64,000 nucleotides of DNA from Mycobacterium sp. 852013-50091_SCH5140682 (GTDB lineage: Bacteria; Actinomycetota; Actinomycetes; Mycobacteriales; Mycobacteriaceae): positions 1-64,000 of the forward strand of contig NZ_LZTB01000122.1 in the NCBI RefSeq assembly GCF_001665685.1. Direction: 5' to 3'. The position numbers were made by a program, and so were the translations under genes. Shown piece after piece: positions 52,094-60,684 of the stretch; within the stretch, counting starts at the first letter, position 1, and each line of letters starts with the position of its first letter. Under the pieces are notes generated by a model. That model was not told the origin of the DNA. It made no database searches and saw only the letters and a program-made list of their open reading frames with translations.

Positions 52094-52148
52094 GAGCAGA
52101 CATGTAGGTACCCGACACGCCGCGGGTCGGGTACCTACGTGCCTGCTC
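52094..52148. terminator. Large hairpin between convergent genes
   Basis: The outer arms GAGCAG/CTGCTC and the inner arms GTAGGTACCCGAC/GTCGGGTACCTAC pair around an ACGCCGCGG loop. It is between the stops of the cyclase and the acyl-CoA dehydrogenase gene and should terminate both. The GAGCAGAC motif is shared with the 47692 element. Confidence 0.72.
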
Positions 52149-52160
52149 GGCGGGGAAAAG

Positions 52161-52949
52161 CTACAGCTGCGCCAAACGTGGAGCCGATCCACGGGCCCGC
52201 AGCCCTGCTCCGGCTTTGCGCGTGAGTTCCCGTGAGCTGCCGAGTAATCCGTCGAGCACCAGGGCACGTTTCACATGCCGGTGCAGCTCATGTTCGGCCG
52301 TGAAGCCGATGCCGCCGAGCACTTGTTGGCAGTGTTTGGCAGCGGTCAGCGCGGCCTTGCCTGCCGCCGCCTTGGCCAGCATGGCCGTGAGATCCGGGTT
52401 GTCGGTGCCGGGCAGGATCAACGTCGCCTCGGCGCCTTCGATGGCCACGAGGGTCTCGGCCAACCGATGCCGGACGGCCTGGAACGCCGCGATCGGCTTG
52501 CCGAACTGCACGCGGTCCACCGCGTGACGACGGGCCAGGGCCAGCATGGCGCGGGCCGAACCCACGAGCCACCAGCCCACCGCGCGACGCGCTTCGCCCA
52601 TCCTCATGAGCTCGCCGTCAGGGACAGGCCGTAACGGCAGTCCGCCCAGGGTAGGACAGTCGTTGGGCAGGCGTTCCCACACCACCCAACTACCCCCGGC
52701 GTACGGCATCGGCGGGGTTCCGCCCGGCAGCCCGCCGATGGTCTCCAGCATCACGTCATTGAGAATCGAAGCGTGCGAGCCGGTTTCGCCGAGGAGGCGA
52801 AACACCAGCGGTATCGCGACGTCGGGCATGTCGGCGAGCATGTCGGCCCAGCCGAGTTCGGCCAGCGCAGCGTCCAGTTCGGCCCCCGAGACCGAGAGCA
52901 TCGTTTTGCGCAACGCATCCTCGAGCAGGTCGAGGGACTCTTGATCCAC
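52161..52949 (-). CDS. Acyl-CoA dehydrogenase, short subunit
   Basis: A 262-aa FadE-like protein shortened like 19511-20332. Conserved C-terminal elements are RHAVDRVQFGKPIAAFQAVRHRLAE and CQQVLGGIGFTAEHELHRHVKRA. The start is GTG 52949, three bases after the stop of the full-length FadE gene. The pair should form a heteromeric dehydrogenase; the catalytic base is likely in the partner. Last gene of the leftward Rieske operon. Confidence 0.85.
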   Translation of the reverse strand: MDQESLDLLEDALRKTMLSVSGAELDAALAELGWADMLADMPDVAIPLVFRLLGETGSHASILNDVMLETIGGLPGGTPPMPYAGGSWVVWERLPNDCPTLGGLPLRPVPDGELMRMGEARRAVGWWLVGSARAMLALARRHAVDRVQFGKPIAAFQAVRHRLAETLVAIEGAEATLILPGTDNPDLTAMLAKAAAGKAALTAAKHCQQVLGGIGFTAEHELHRHVKRALVLDGLLGSSRELTRKAGAGLRARGSAPRLAQL

Positions 52950-52952
52950 CGG

Positions 52953-54074
52953 TCAATCCTTCCCGAGATCCAGCAGACGGCGCGCGATGATGTTGCGCTG
53001 CACCTCGGCCGTGCCGCCGTAGATGGTGGCCGCCCGCGAATACAGGTACTCGGTGCGCCAGTCGGTGTCTTCGAGTTCGATGACGCCGGGCAGCAGATCG
53101 CGGGCGGTGTCGTAGAGCTGTTGCTCGGCGCTCGCGAGCAGCACCTTGTCGATGGAGGTGTCGGGCCCGAGCTTGTGCCCGTCCGCCAGTCGGTGCTGCG
53201 TGGCCCGTGACCGGCAGCGCAGCGTGTGCAACGCCAAATAGGCTGCACCCAGATCGGAGTCGGATACGGCACCAAGGTTTTTCGCCTCGCCGATCAGCGC
53301 GTCGAACCGCGAGTACAGGTAGGCGATGCGCTGCCAGAAGCACGTCGACCGCTCATAGGGCAGCAGATCCATTGCCAGCTGCCAGCCGTCGCCGGGCCTG
53401 CCCAGCATCCGGCCGGCGTCGACCACCACGTCGTCGAAGTACACCTCGCAGAACTCGTCGACGTCGTGCATGGTGCGCAGGGGACGCACCGTGATGCCGG
53501 GGGTGTCGGTGTCGACGAAGAAGGCCGTGATGCCTTGGTGGTCGGGGGTTTCCGCGTCACCGGTGCGCGCCAGCAGGATGCAGCGGTGTGAGTACTGCGC
53601 GAAGCTGGTCCACACTTTCTGGCCGTTGATGACCCACTTGTCGCCGTCGATCACCGCGCGGGTGGTCAACGACGCCAGGTCGCTGCCCGAACCCGGCTCG
53701 GAGAACCCTTGGCACCATTGCTCTTCGCCGGACAGCAGCTTCGGGACCATCTCGGCGGCCAATTCGGTGGGCGCGTAGTCGATCATGGTTGGCGCCAAGA
53801 CTTCCAGCATCGAGTAGGGCCCGGGTTCGACCAGCCGGCGCCCTACCACCTCCTCGCCGACGATGGCCCGCAACATCGCGGGGCCGCCGAGCCCGCCGGC
53901 GTGCTCGGGCCAGCCGTAGCGGCTCCAGCCGGCGTCGTAGAGCGCTTTCTGCACGCGGCCGAACTGCCGCATGTGGCCCGCGAGGGTGCGGTCTTCGGGT
54001 GGGCTCAGATCATTCTCGGCCAGCCACGCCTGTAACGCGGTTCGGAAGGCGGCGGGCTCGTACAGATCAGTCAC
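52953..54074 (-). CDS. Acyl-CoA dehydrogenase, full-length partner
   Basis: A 373-aa dehydrogenase with CQGFSEPGSGSDLASLTTRA, INGQKVWTSFAQYSH and IYGGTAEVQRNIIARRLLDLG. Gly replaces Glu at the medium-chain catalytic site, and LLPYERSTCFW offers the alternative Glu, as in 20319-21407. GTG 54074 overlaps the SnoaL-like stop (GTGA). It and the short partner parallel the first FadE pair, so the island has two heteromeric dehydrogenases plus at least two others. Confidence 0.9.
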   Translation of the reverse strand: MTDLYEPAAFRTALQAWLAENDLSPPEDRTLAGHMRQFGRVQKALYDAGWSRYGWPEHAGGLGGPAMLRAIVGEEVVGRRLVEPGPYSMLEVLAPTMIDYAPTELAAEMVPKLLSGEEQWCQGFSEPGSGSDLASLTTRAVIDGDKWVINGQKVWTSFAQYSHRCILLARTGDAETPDHQGITAFFVDTDTPGITVRPLRTMHDVDEFCEVYFDDVVVDAGRMLGRPGDGWQLAMDLLPYERSTCFWQRIAYLYSRFDALIGEAKNLGAVSDSDLGAAYLALHTLRCRSRATQHRLADGHKLGPDTSIDKVLLASAEQQLYDTARDLLPGVIELEDTDWRTEYLYSRAATIYGGTAEVQRNIIARRLLDLGKD

Positions 54075-54502
54075 GCTGATGGCCGGCCGATCGCATGTGG
54101 TTTGCCGTGATCGTGCACGCCGCTGCGCCGGATGAAGGTCATGGCACGGGTTTTCAGTCGCCAGCCGTTCTCGGTGCGGACGTAGGTGTCGTTGTAGTAG
54201 CCGATGCGCATATCGTGCGTGGAGTGCTCGATGAAGCACAGCGGCTGGGTTCCGCTGGCGGCATCGGGATTGTCGGGATCGAGGGTCACCAGCGCCGTGC
54301 CGGTCATGAACAGCCCCTTGGGCGCCGCGTCGACCAGCACCGGGAACCGTTCCAGCGCATAGGTTTCGCCGAACGCGCTGTAGCTGCCGTCCGGGGTGAA
54401 CACGTTGATCAGGCCGTCGATGTCACCCTGGGTGATAGTGACGGCGTAGCGGGCCAGCAACTGCTGGATCTCGACGAGGTCGTCAGTTCGCGGCGTACTC
54501 AT
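54071..54502 (-). CDS. SnoaL/NTF2-like protein
   Basis: A 143-aa alpha+beta barrel protein (DLVEIQQLLARYAVTITQGDIDGLINVFTPDGSYSAFGE… WRLKTRAMTFIRRSG). The fold serves ring-hydroxylating dioxygenase beta subunits, isomerases and polyketide cyclases. Its operon holds a Rieske alpha subunit, so a beta-subunit-like or isomerase role is possible, but it is not adjacent to that gene. ATG 54502 overlaps the metal hydrolase stop by 20 bases. Confidence 0.82.
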   Translation of the reverse strand: MSTPRTDDLVEIQQLLARYAVTITQGDIDGLINVFTPDGSYSAFGETYALERFPVLVDAAPKGLFMTGTALVTLDPDNPDAASGTQPLCFIEHSTHDMRIGYYNDTYVRTENGWRLKTRAMTFIRRSGVHDHGKPHAIGRPSA

Positions 54503-55769
54503 TGTGGTAGACCTTACCTCCCTTCATTACAAAATTCACTGCCTGTGTAACGCGAATGTCCTGCAGTGGATCACCGGGTACCGCGATGATGTCGGCCAGC
54601 AGGCCTTCGGCGAGGCGGCCGCGGTCGTCGGCGTTGATCAGCTCTGCGGCGACCACGGTGGCGGCACGCAGCACTGCTGCCGGCGGCATGCCCCATTCGA
54701 CCAGGGTGACGAGTTCATCGGCGTTGCGGCCGTGCGGGATCGCAGGCGCATCGGTGCCGACGGCGATCTTCACGCCGGCCTCGTAGGCGGCCTTGATGGA
54801 CGTCTCGGCCTTCGGGAACATCTCGGCAGCCTTGTCCTGCAGCGCTTTCGGTGCTTTCGACACGTCCATGGCCTGGGCCAGCCGCCTGGTGGTGACCAGG
54901 AACCGGTCGTTGTCGACAAGCATCTGGATGGCCTCGTCGTCCATCAGGAAGCCGTGTTCTATGCAGTCGATCCCGCAGGCCACCGCGTGTTTGACGGCCT
55001 CGGCGCCATGGGTGTGCGCGGCGACCCGCAGACCGCGGCGGTGGGCCTCGTCGACGATGGCCCGCAGTTCCTCGTCCGAATAGTGCTGCGCGCCGGCCTC
55101 GCCGGTCAGGGACATGACGCCACCGGAGCAGCACACCTTGATGAGCTGGGCGCCGTGCTTGATCTGATAGCGCACCGCCTTGCGGATCTCGTCGACGCCG
55201 TTGGCGATGCCTTCCTCGATGGTCAGCTCGAGCACGCCCGGCATGAACGCGGCGAACATGGTCGGATCGAGATGGCCACCGGTCGGCGTGATGGCGTGCC
55301 CGGCCGGCACGATGCGCGGACCGTCGATCCACCCGGCGTCGATCGCTTTGCCCAGGGCGACATCCAACAGGTACCCGCCGGTCTTGACGAACAGGCCCAG
55401 GTTGCGCACGGTGGTGAACCCGGCACGCAGCGTGCGGCGGGCATTGCCGACTGCCCGTAGCACCCGCGTCGGGGGATCGTCCTGCACCTGGGACAGGCCG
55501 GGGTTCTCGCCACGGCCGCCCATCAGCAGATTGACTTCCATGTCCATCAGGCCCGGCAACAGGATCGAGTCACCGAGATCGATGATGTCGCCCTCGTCGT
55601 CGGACTCGACACGGCCGGCCGGAGTTTCGCCTCCGACTGAAACGATGCGGTCGCCCTCGACGCGGACGATGGCGGGGCGGACGATTGCCCCGGCATTCAC
55701 GTCAAGCAGCCCGGCTGCCTTGAGCGTGATCGCCGCTTGTGACGAGCCGCTTGCGCGAAGAGCCGACAA
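54483..55769 (-). CDS. Metal-dependent amidohydrolase with altered HxH motif
   Basis: A 428-aa amidohydrolase of the imidazolonepropionase/Xaa-Pro dipeptidase-like group. The metal site downstream is intact: LIKVCCSGGV (lysine), AAHTHG, CIEHG and VGTDAP (Asp). The N-terminal DxHxH motif, however, reads D76-M-E78-V-N80, with Glu and Asn in place of the two His, so metal binding may be mononuclear or changed. TTG 55769 begins one base after the previous stop; another start is not obvious. The likely substrate is a cyclic amide or lactone. Confidence 0.84.
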   Translation of the reverse strand: MSALRASGSSQAAITLKAAGLLDVNAGAIVRPAIVRVEGDRIVSVGGETPAGRVESDDEGDIIDLGDSILLPGLMDMEVNLLMGGRGENPGLSQVQDDPPTRVLRAVGNARRTLRAGFTTVRNLGLFVKTGGYLLDVALGKAIDAGWIDGPRIVPAGHAITPTGGHLDPTMFAAFMPGVLELTIEEGIANGVDEIRKAVRYQIKHGAQLIKVCCSGGVMSLTGEAGAQHYSDEELRAIVDEAHRRGLRVAAHTHGAEAVKHAVACGIDCIEHGFLMDDEAIQMLVDNDRFLVTTRRLAQAMDVSKAPKALQDKAAEMFPKAETSIKAAYEAGVKIAVGTDAPAIPHGRNADELVTLVEWGMPPAAVLRAATVVAAELINADDRGRLAEGLLADIIAVPGDPLQDIRVTQAVNFVMKGGKVYHNEYAAN

Positions 55770-55770
55770 C

Positions 55771-56115
55771 TCAGACCACCGGCTCCCGGACGATCTCGAC
55801 CCACGCCGCGCCGCTGTCGAGCACCCGTGGCTGCTTCCACACCTCGACCGGGAAGCTGACCATCACCACCGACTGCATCAGGTGCATGAGCCGCTTGGCG
55901 TCGTCGGGCATGCCGTGCAATGGGAATCGCGCGTCGAGGTAGACCATGACCTCTTCCAGGCGGCCCATGCCGGCGTCGTAGAGCTCCTGCATCTCGGCCA
56001 TGGTCGACGCCAGTCGCTTGGCGTAGCGTTGCGGCTCGGTCGGCAGGATCCAGTCGGAAAACCGCTCCAGATCGGCGAATTCGGCGGGCAGCAGGGCCTC
56101 TGCGGTCTCAGGCAT
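55771..56115 (-). CDS. Small protein encoded with the Rieske oxygenase, unknown function
   Basis: A 114-aa mostly helical protein (MPETAEALLPAEFADLERFSDWILPTEPQRYAKRLASTMAEMQELYDAGMGRLEEVMVYLDARFPLHGMPDDAKRLMHLMQ…). It has no cysteine, signal peptide or known catalytic motif. The ATG at 56115 overlaps the Rieske gene by eight bases, and its stop precedes the next start by one base. Such tight coupling suggests an accessory or subunit of the oxygenase; this is inference. Confidence 0.75.
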   Translation of the reverse strand: MPETAEALLPAEFADLERFSDWILPTEPQRYAKRLASTMAEMQELYDAGMGRLEEVMVYLDARFPLHGMPDDAKRLMHLMQSVVMVSFPVEVWKQPRVLDSGAAWVEIVREPVV

Positions 56116-57421
56116 GCGCGACCTTTCCGTTGGTGGCGGCCTTGGCGGCCTGCTGCAGCTTGTACTCGTCGACGTACTTGTGCGCGGTGTGATGCAGGTG
56201 GCGCAGCAGAATCTCCTGATCGCACAACGGGAATTCGGTGACCGCCCGGGTGCCGATCTGGGTCTGAGTGGCCTCCAGGGTGTTGGCGTCCTGTAGCGCG
56301 TACTCCTTGAACGTGACGGCAGCCAGTTCCTGACTGAGCCGCTGGCGGGTGTTCTTCGGAGGGACGAAATACAGGTTGGCCTCGAAGATATGGGTGTCGA
56401 CGCCGGTCGGCCAGTAGTTGTAGGTGAGGTACCAGCCCGGAACCCACAGCAGCAGGGTGAAATTGGGGAAGAACTCGAACGAGTCCTGGCCCCAGGTCTT
56501 CTGGCGTGCCGGGTTGACGGCGGGCGGCAGCTCGTCGGGCAGGATGCCTTTGATGTCAGGGCGATCCCACGGGCCGAACAATCCGCTGTGCAGGATCCGC
56601 TCGATGGGCTTGACCATGTTCAGATCCTTCGGCGGGCTCATGCCGCCCCATGACGAGATCATCGAATGCTGATCCTTGATGTCATAGTGCAGCGCCTCGA
56701 AACCGACCTTGGCCAGTTTCGCGGCTTCTTCCTGCGTCGCCTGCTTCATGTGCAGGATCGGCGCGTGGTAGAACTCGACGAACGCGTCGATGAACAGCTT
56801 CCAGTTGGCCTTGATCTCGGAGCGGTAGCTGTACACCTCGGTCATCTCGTGGAAGGGGTAGCCCTCCAGGCCTTTTGCGAAGTCGCCGAGGTAGTCCCGC
56901 AGCGGTTCGGCGTCGTCGTCGAAGTTGACGAAGATGAACCCTTCCCACACCTCGCAGCGCACGGGCTTGAGCGGGTAGTCGGCCTTGTCGACGTCGAAGA
57001 ACTCTTGTTCCTGCTGAATGAATGTCAGATCACCGTTGAGTGCATAGCGCCAGGCGTGGTACTTGCAGGTGAACTGCCGGCAGCTCCCCGACACTTCCTC
57101 GCCCGGATAGTCGTTCCAGACGAGCTTGTTGCCGCGGTGCCGGCACATGTTGTAGAAGGCCCGGATGGTGCCGTCTTTGTCCTTGTTGACGATGATCGAC
57201 GTGCCCGCACCGACCGAGGGCATCTCGCGGGTGAAGTAACTGCCGGTCTTGGGTAACCGTTCGACCCGGCCGACGTGCAGCCAGAGCTTGCGGAAGATGG
57301 CCTGCTGCTCCAGCTTCCACTGTTCGGGGTCGATGGAATCGGTGTAATCGACGGGCGCTGTGCCGAGCTCGGGCCAGTTCTCGGTCCAGCTGCCGACATC
57401 TGGCTTCGGGAAGTGCGCCAA
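56108..57421 (-). CDS. Rieske non-heme iron oxygenase, alpha subunit
   Basis: A 437-aa oxygenase. Cys93-x-His95 and Cys119-x2-His122 (CRHRG, CKYHAWRY) hold the Rieske cluster, and the mononuclear iron site includes FVEFYHAPILHMK. TTG 57421 is chosen: AGAGGG is seven bases upstream and the previous stop is four bases away; an earlier start would overlap. It would hydroxylate or dihydroxylate a ring or demethylate an ether. No reductase is adjacent; the 2Fe-2S ferredoxin at 17699 is a possible donor. Confidence 0.93.
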   Translation of the reverse strand: MAHFPKPDVGSWTENWPELGTAPVDYTDSIDPEQWKLEQQAIFRKLWLHVGRVERLPKTGSYFTREMPSVGAGTSIIVNKDKDGTIRAFYNMCRHRGNKLVWNDYPGEEVSGSCRQFTCKYHAWRYALNGDLTFIQQEQEFFDVDKADYPLKPVRCEVWEGFIFVNFDDDAEPLRDYLGDFAKGLEGYPFHEMTEVYSYRSEIKANWKLFIDAFVEFYHAPILHMKQATQEEAAKLAKVGFEALHYDIKDQHSMISSWGGMSPPKDLNMVKPIERILHSGLFGPWDRPDIKGILPDELPPAVNPARQKTWGQDSFEFFPNFTLLLWVPGWYLTYNYWPTGVDTHIFEANLYFVPPKNTRQRLSQELAAVTFKEYALQDANTLEATQTQIGTRAVTEFPLCDQEILLRHLHHTAHKYVDEYKLQQAAKAATNGKVAHA

Positions 57422-57425
57422 TTGT

Positions 57426-57974
57426 CTACCCTCTTTCTTCAGGTTCGGTGCCGGCTTCCGGCTCGATGCCAAAGGTGTTGTAAGCCATGGCCATCAGGCC
57501 GTAGCCGCCGATGGTGAAAACCAGGTCCATGCGTTGGCGCTCATCGAGTCGGTCGCTGAGCGCCGCCCAGGTCTCGTCGGAGATGCGCGAATGCTCGTCG
57601 AGTTCGTCGACGGCGTTGAGCACGATCTGGTCGAACGGGTCGGCGGCCGCTCCGCGCTGGACGGCCGCGATCTCAGCATCGGTCAGCCCTTCGGCTTTTC
57701 CGATGAAAGCGTGGTGGGCCCACTCGTATTCGCAGTGCCTGCGATGGGCGATCCGCAGGATCGCGAGCTCTCGCAGTCTGGGGTGCAACGTCGAACGGAA
57801 CAGCAGGTGGTTGCTGAACCGCAGGAATGCCTTGGTGAGCTGCGGGTGCCGGGCCAGGGTGGACAGTGCGACGCCCGCGCCTTGGGGATTGAGCCGCTCC
57901 GCGGGCAGCATCACCGACAACGCCCGGAGTACCTCGTCGTCCCACTGATCGGCGGGCAATGGGGGCAGGCGCAC
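57426..57974 (-). CDS. Carboxymuconolactone decarboxylase (CMD/AhpD-like) family protein
   Basis: A 182-aa all-helical protein. RELAILRIAHRRHCEYEWAHHAFIGKAEGLTDAEI is the CMD/AhpD core, with one cysteine (HCEYEW) rather than CxxC, so peroxidase activity is unlikely. GTG 57974 is preferred to GTG 57992 because AGGAGACGAGG lies directly ahead. It is the first gene of the leftward Rieske operon and may decarboxylate or isomerise a lactone. The promoter contains the palindrome at 58007. Confidence 0.86.
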   Translation of the reverse strand: MRLPPLPADQWDDEVLRALSVMLPAERLNPQGAGVALSTLARHPQLTKAFLRFSNHLLFRSTLHPRLRELAILRIAHRRHCEYEWAHHAFIGKAEGLTDAEIAAVQRGAAADPFDQIVLNAVDELDEHSRISDETWAALSDRLDERQRMDLVFTIGGYGLMAMAYNTFGIEPEAGTEPEERG

Positions 57975-58006
57975 GTCCTCGTCTCCTCTCACCGGCTCTC
58001 GTTGAC

Positions 58007-58021
58007 GAGAATCATATTCTC
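58007..58021. promoter_or_regulatory. Island palindrome GAGAAT-CAT-ATTCTC
   Basis: A perfect 6+3+6 palindrome 33 bases from the CMD start and 174 bases from the divergent amidohydrolase ATG. TATTCT at its right edge matches TANNNT. A further imperfect relative, GGAGAAGATAGTTTTCTG, lies at 58139-58156 nearer the amidohydrolase gene. Confidence 0.74.
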
Positions 58022-58194
58022 ATTTCTGATCAACAGGTTTCCATCTTTTGTGGACTCGGTCAATGGGGAGACTCCAAGTCGACCGTCGAGGGGGACGATT
58101 CAGCTCGTCAAGACTGTCAGAGATTGATTCTCGCTACAGGAGAAGATAGTTTTCTGATGTAGAGAACCGGTTGTCGGAGTGGAAGGGAGCTGCC

Positions 58195-59490
58195 ATGAAC
58201 AAAGACGACATGATTCTGATCAGCGTGGATGACCACATCATCGAACCGCCGAACATGTTCGCCAATCACCTGCCCGCCAAGTACCGGGACGAGGCGCCGC
58301 GGTTGGTGCACAACCCCGACGGCTCGGACACCTGGCAGTTCCGCGACACCGTGATCCCGAATGTGGCGCTCAACGCGGTCGCGGGCCGGCCGAAGGAGGA
58401 GTACGGCCTGGAACCGCAGGGGCTCGATGAGATCCGCAAGGGCTGTTACGACCCCGACGAGCGGGTCAAGGATATGAACGCCGGCGGAGTGTTGGCGACG
58501 ATGAACTTCCCGTCGTTCCCGGGATTCGCCGCGCGGCTGTTCGCCACGGACGATTCGGACTTCTCACTGGCGCTGGTCCAGGCCTACAACGACTGGCACA
58601 TCGACGAGTGGTGCGGGTCGAACCCCGGACGGTTCATCCCGATGGCGCTGCCGGCGATCTGGGATCCCCAACTGTGTGCCGACGAGGTGCGCCGCGTGTC
58701 GAAGAAGGGCGTGCATTCACTGACCTTCACCGAGAATCCTTCGACGCTGGGCTATCCGAGCTTCCATGATCTGGAGTACTGGAAACCGCTGTGGGAAGCG
58801 CTGTGTGATACCGACACCGTGATGAACGTGCATATCGGGTCGTCAGGCAAGCTCGCGATCACCGCGCCCGATGCGCCGATGGACGTGATGATCACGCTAC
58901 AGCCGATGAACATCGTGCAGGCCGCCGCCGACCTGCTCTGGTCGGCGCCCATCAAGGCCTACCCGGACCTCAAGATCGCGCTGTCGGAGGGTGGCACCGG
59001 CTGGATCCCGTACTTCCTGGACCGCGTGGACCGGACCTATGACATGCACTCGACGTGGACGCATCAGAACTTCGGCGGCAAGCTGCCCTCGGAGGTGTTC
59101 CGGGAGCATTTCATGACGTGCTTCATCTCCGATCCGATCGGCGTGAAGAACCGCCACGAGATCGGTATCGACAACATCTGTTGGGAGATGGACTACCCCC
59201 ATTCCGACTCGATGTGGCCCGGTGCGCCCGAGGAACTGTCGGCGGTGTTCGACACCTATGACGTCCCGGACGACGAGATCAACAAGATCACCCACGAGAA
59301 CGCCATGCGGCTCTATCACTTCGATCCGTTCGCCCACGTCCCCAAGCACCAGGCCACCGTCGGTGCACTGCGCAAGGCCGCCGAGGGACACGACGTGTCG
59401 ATCCGCGCTCTGAGCCACCGGGAAAAGACCGGCACCACGTTCGCCGACTTCCAAGCGAACGCCAAAGCCGTTGCCGGCACACGAGACTGA
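58195..59490 (+). CDS. Amidohydrolase-2 family protein (ACMSD-like)
   Basis: A 431-aa COG2159-type enzyme: ISVDDHIIEPPNMF near the N terminus, VHIGSSG in the middle and WEMDYPHSDSMWP holding the conserved Asp. ATG 58195 follows GGAAGGGAG. Family members decarboxylate or hydrolyse aromatic-derived acids through a bound metal. Together with 40693-41919 the island has two. First gene of the rightward beta-oxidation operon. Confidence 0.88.
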   Translation: MNKDDMILISVDDHIIEPPNMFANHLPAKYRDEAPRLVHNPDGSDTWQFRDTVIPNVALNAVAGRPKEEYGLEPQGLDEIRKGCYDPDERVKDMNAGGVLATMNFPSFPGFAARLFATDDSDFSLALVQAYNDWHIDEWCGSNPGRFIPMALPAIWDPQLCADEVRRVSKKGVHSLTFTENPSTLGYPSFHDLEYWKPLWEALCDTDTVMNVHIGSSGKLAITAPDAPMDVMITLQPMNIVQAAADLLWSAPIKAYPDLKIALSEGGTGWIPYFLDRVDRTYDMHSTWTHQNFGGKLPSEVFREHFMTCFISDPIGVKNRHEIGIDNICWEMDYPHSDSMWPGAPEELSAVFDTYDVPDDEINKITHENAMRLYHFDPFAHVPKHQATVGALRKAAEGHDVSIRALSHREKTGTTFADFQANAKAVAGTRD

Positions 59491-59505
59491 GGGGACCAGC
59501 ACAAC

Positions 59506-60684
59506 GTGTCGGGTGGGATGAACTTCGCATTGACCGAGGACCAGCAGCTGATCCGGGCGTCGGTCGCGGAGCTGGCGGCCAAGTTCGACGACCACTATTG
59601 GATGGAGAAGGACCAGGCCCACGAGTTTCCCCGGGAGTTCTACGACGCCATCGCCGGTGGCGGTTGGCTGGGCATGACCATCCCCGAGCAGTACGGCGGC
59701 CACGGCCTCGGGATCACCGAGGCGACCATCCTCGCCGAGGAGGTGGCGCGCTCCGGCGGCGGCATGAACGCCGCCAGTTCCATCCACATGTCGATCTTCG
59801 GTATGCAGCCGGTGGTGGTGTCCGGTTCCGACGACATGAAAGCGGCCACCCTGCCGCGGATCGCCGACGGGGACCTGCACGTCTGCTTCGGCGTCACCGA
59901 ACCCGGTGCGGGACTGGATACTTCGCGGATCACGACGTTCGCCAAGCGGGACGGGGACAGCTACGTCGTCAACGGGCGAAAGGTATGGATCTCCAAGGCG
60001 CTGGAGTCGGAGAAGATCCTGCTGCTGACCCGCACCACGCCGTACGGCGAGGTCGAGAAGAAGACAGACGGCCTGTCCCTGTTCCTCACCGACCTTGACC
60101 GCGATCACGTCGATATCCGGCCGATCCGCAAGATGGGGCGCAATGCCGTCAGCTCCAACGAACTGTTCATCGACGATCTGCGCATACCCGTCGAGCACCG
60201 CATCGGCGAAGAGGGCAAAGGCTTTTCGTACATCCTGCACGGGCTCAACCCGGAACGGATGCTCATCGCCGCGGAAGCCCTTGGCATCGGCCGGGTGGCG
60301 CTGGACCGGGCCGTGCAGTACGCCAACGAGCGTGTCGTGTTCGACCGGCCCATCGGCATGAACCAGGGGATCCAGTTCCCGCTCGCGGACTCGTTGGCCC
60401 GCCTTGACGCCGCCGAGCTGATCCTGCGCAAGGCGACCTGGCTCTACGACAACGGCAAGCCGTGCGGCAAAGAAGCCAACATGGCCAAATACCTCTGCGC
60501 CGACGCCGGATTCGATGCTGCGGACCGCGCGCTGCAAACCCATGGCGGGATGGGCTATTCGGAGGAATACCACATCTCCCGGTTCTTCCGCGAGTCCCGG
60601 TTGATGAAGATCGCCCCGGTGAGCCAGGAGATGATCCTGAACTTCCTCGGCTCGCACGTGCTCGGACTGCCGAGGAGCTATTGA
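59506..60684 (+). CDS. Acyl-CoA dehydrogenase
   Basis: A 392-aa FadE protein of normal length: MNFALTEDQQLIRASVAELAAKF, CFGVTEPGAGLDTSRI, VNGRKVWISKA and QTHGGMGYSEEYHISRFFRESRL. The catalytic base is probably in HGLNPERMLIAAEA, the isovaleryl-CoA-dehydrogenase-like position. GTG 59506 has AGGGGACC ahead; ATG 59518 is an alternative. It stands alone here without a short partner and ends with an ATG overlap to the SDR. Confidence 0.92.
   Translation: MSGGMNFALTEDQQLIRASVAELAAKFDDHYWMEKDQAHEFPREFYDAIAGGGWLGMTIPEQYGGHGLGITEATILAEEVARSGGGMNAASSIHMSIFGMQPVVVSGSDDMKAATLPRIADGDLHVCFGVTEPGAGLDTSRITTFAKRDGDSYVVNGRKVWISKALESEKILLLTRTTPYGEVEKKTDGLSLFLTDLDRDHVDIRPIRKMGRNAVSSNELFIDDLRIPVEHRIGEEGKGFSYILHGLNPERMLIAAEALGIGRVALDRAVQYANERVVFDRPIGMNQGIQFPLADSLARLDAAELILRKATWLYDNGKPCGKEANMAKYLCADAGFDAADRALQTHGGMGYSEEYHISRFFRESRLMKIAPVSQEMILNFLGSHVLGLPRSY

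Noticed and set aside
58127..58143. TTCTC-GCTACAG-GAGAA as a copy of the island palindrome
   Set aside because: The arms are in the opposite order with a longer spacer; it is more like a weak hairpin.
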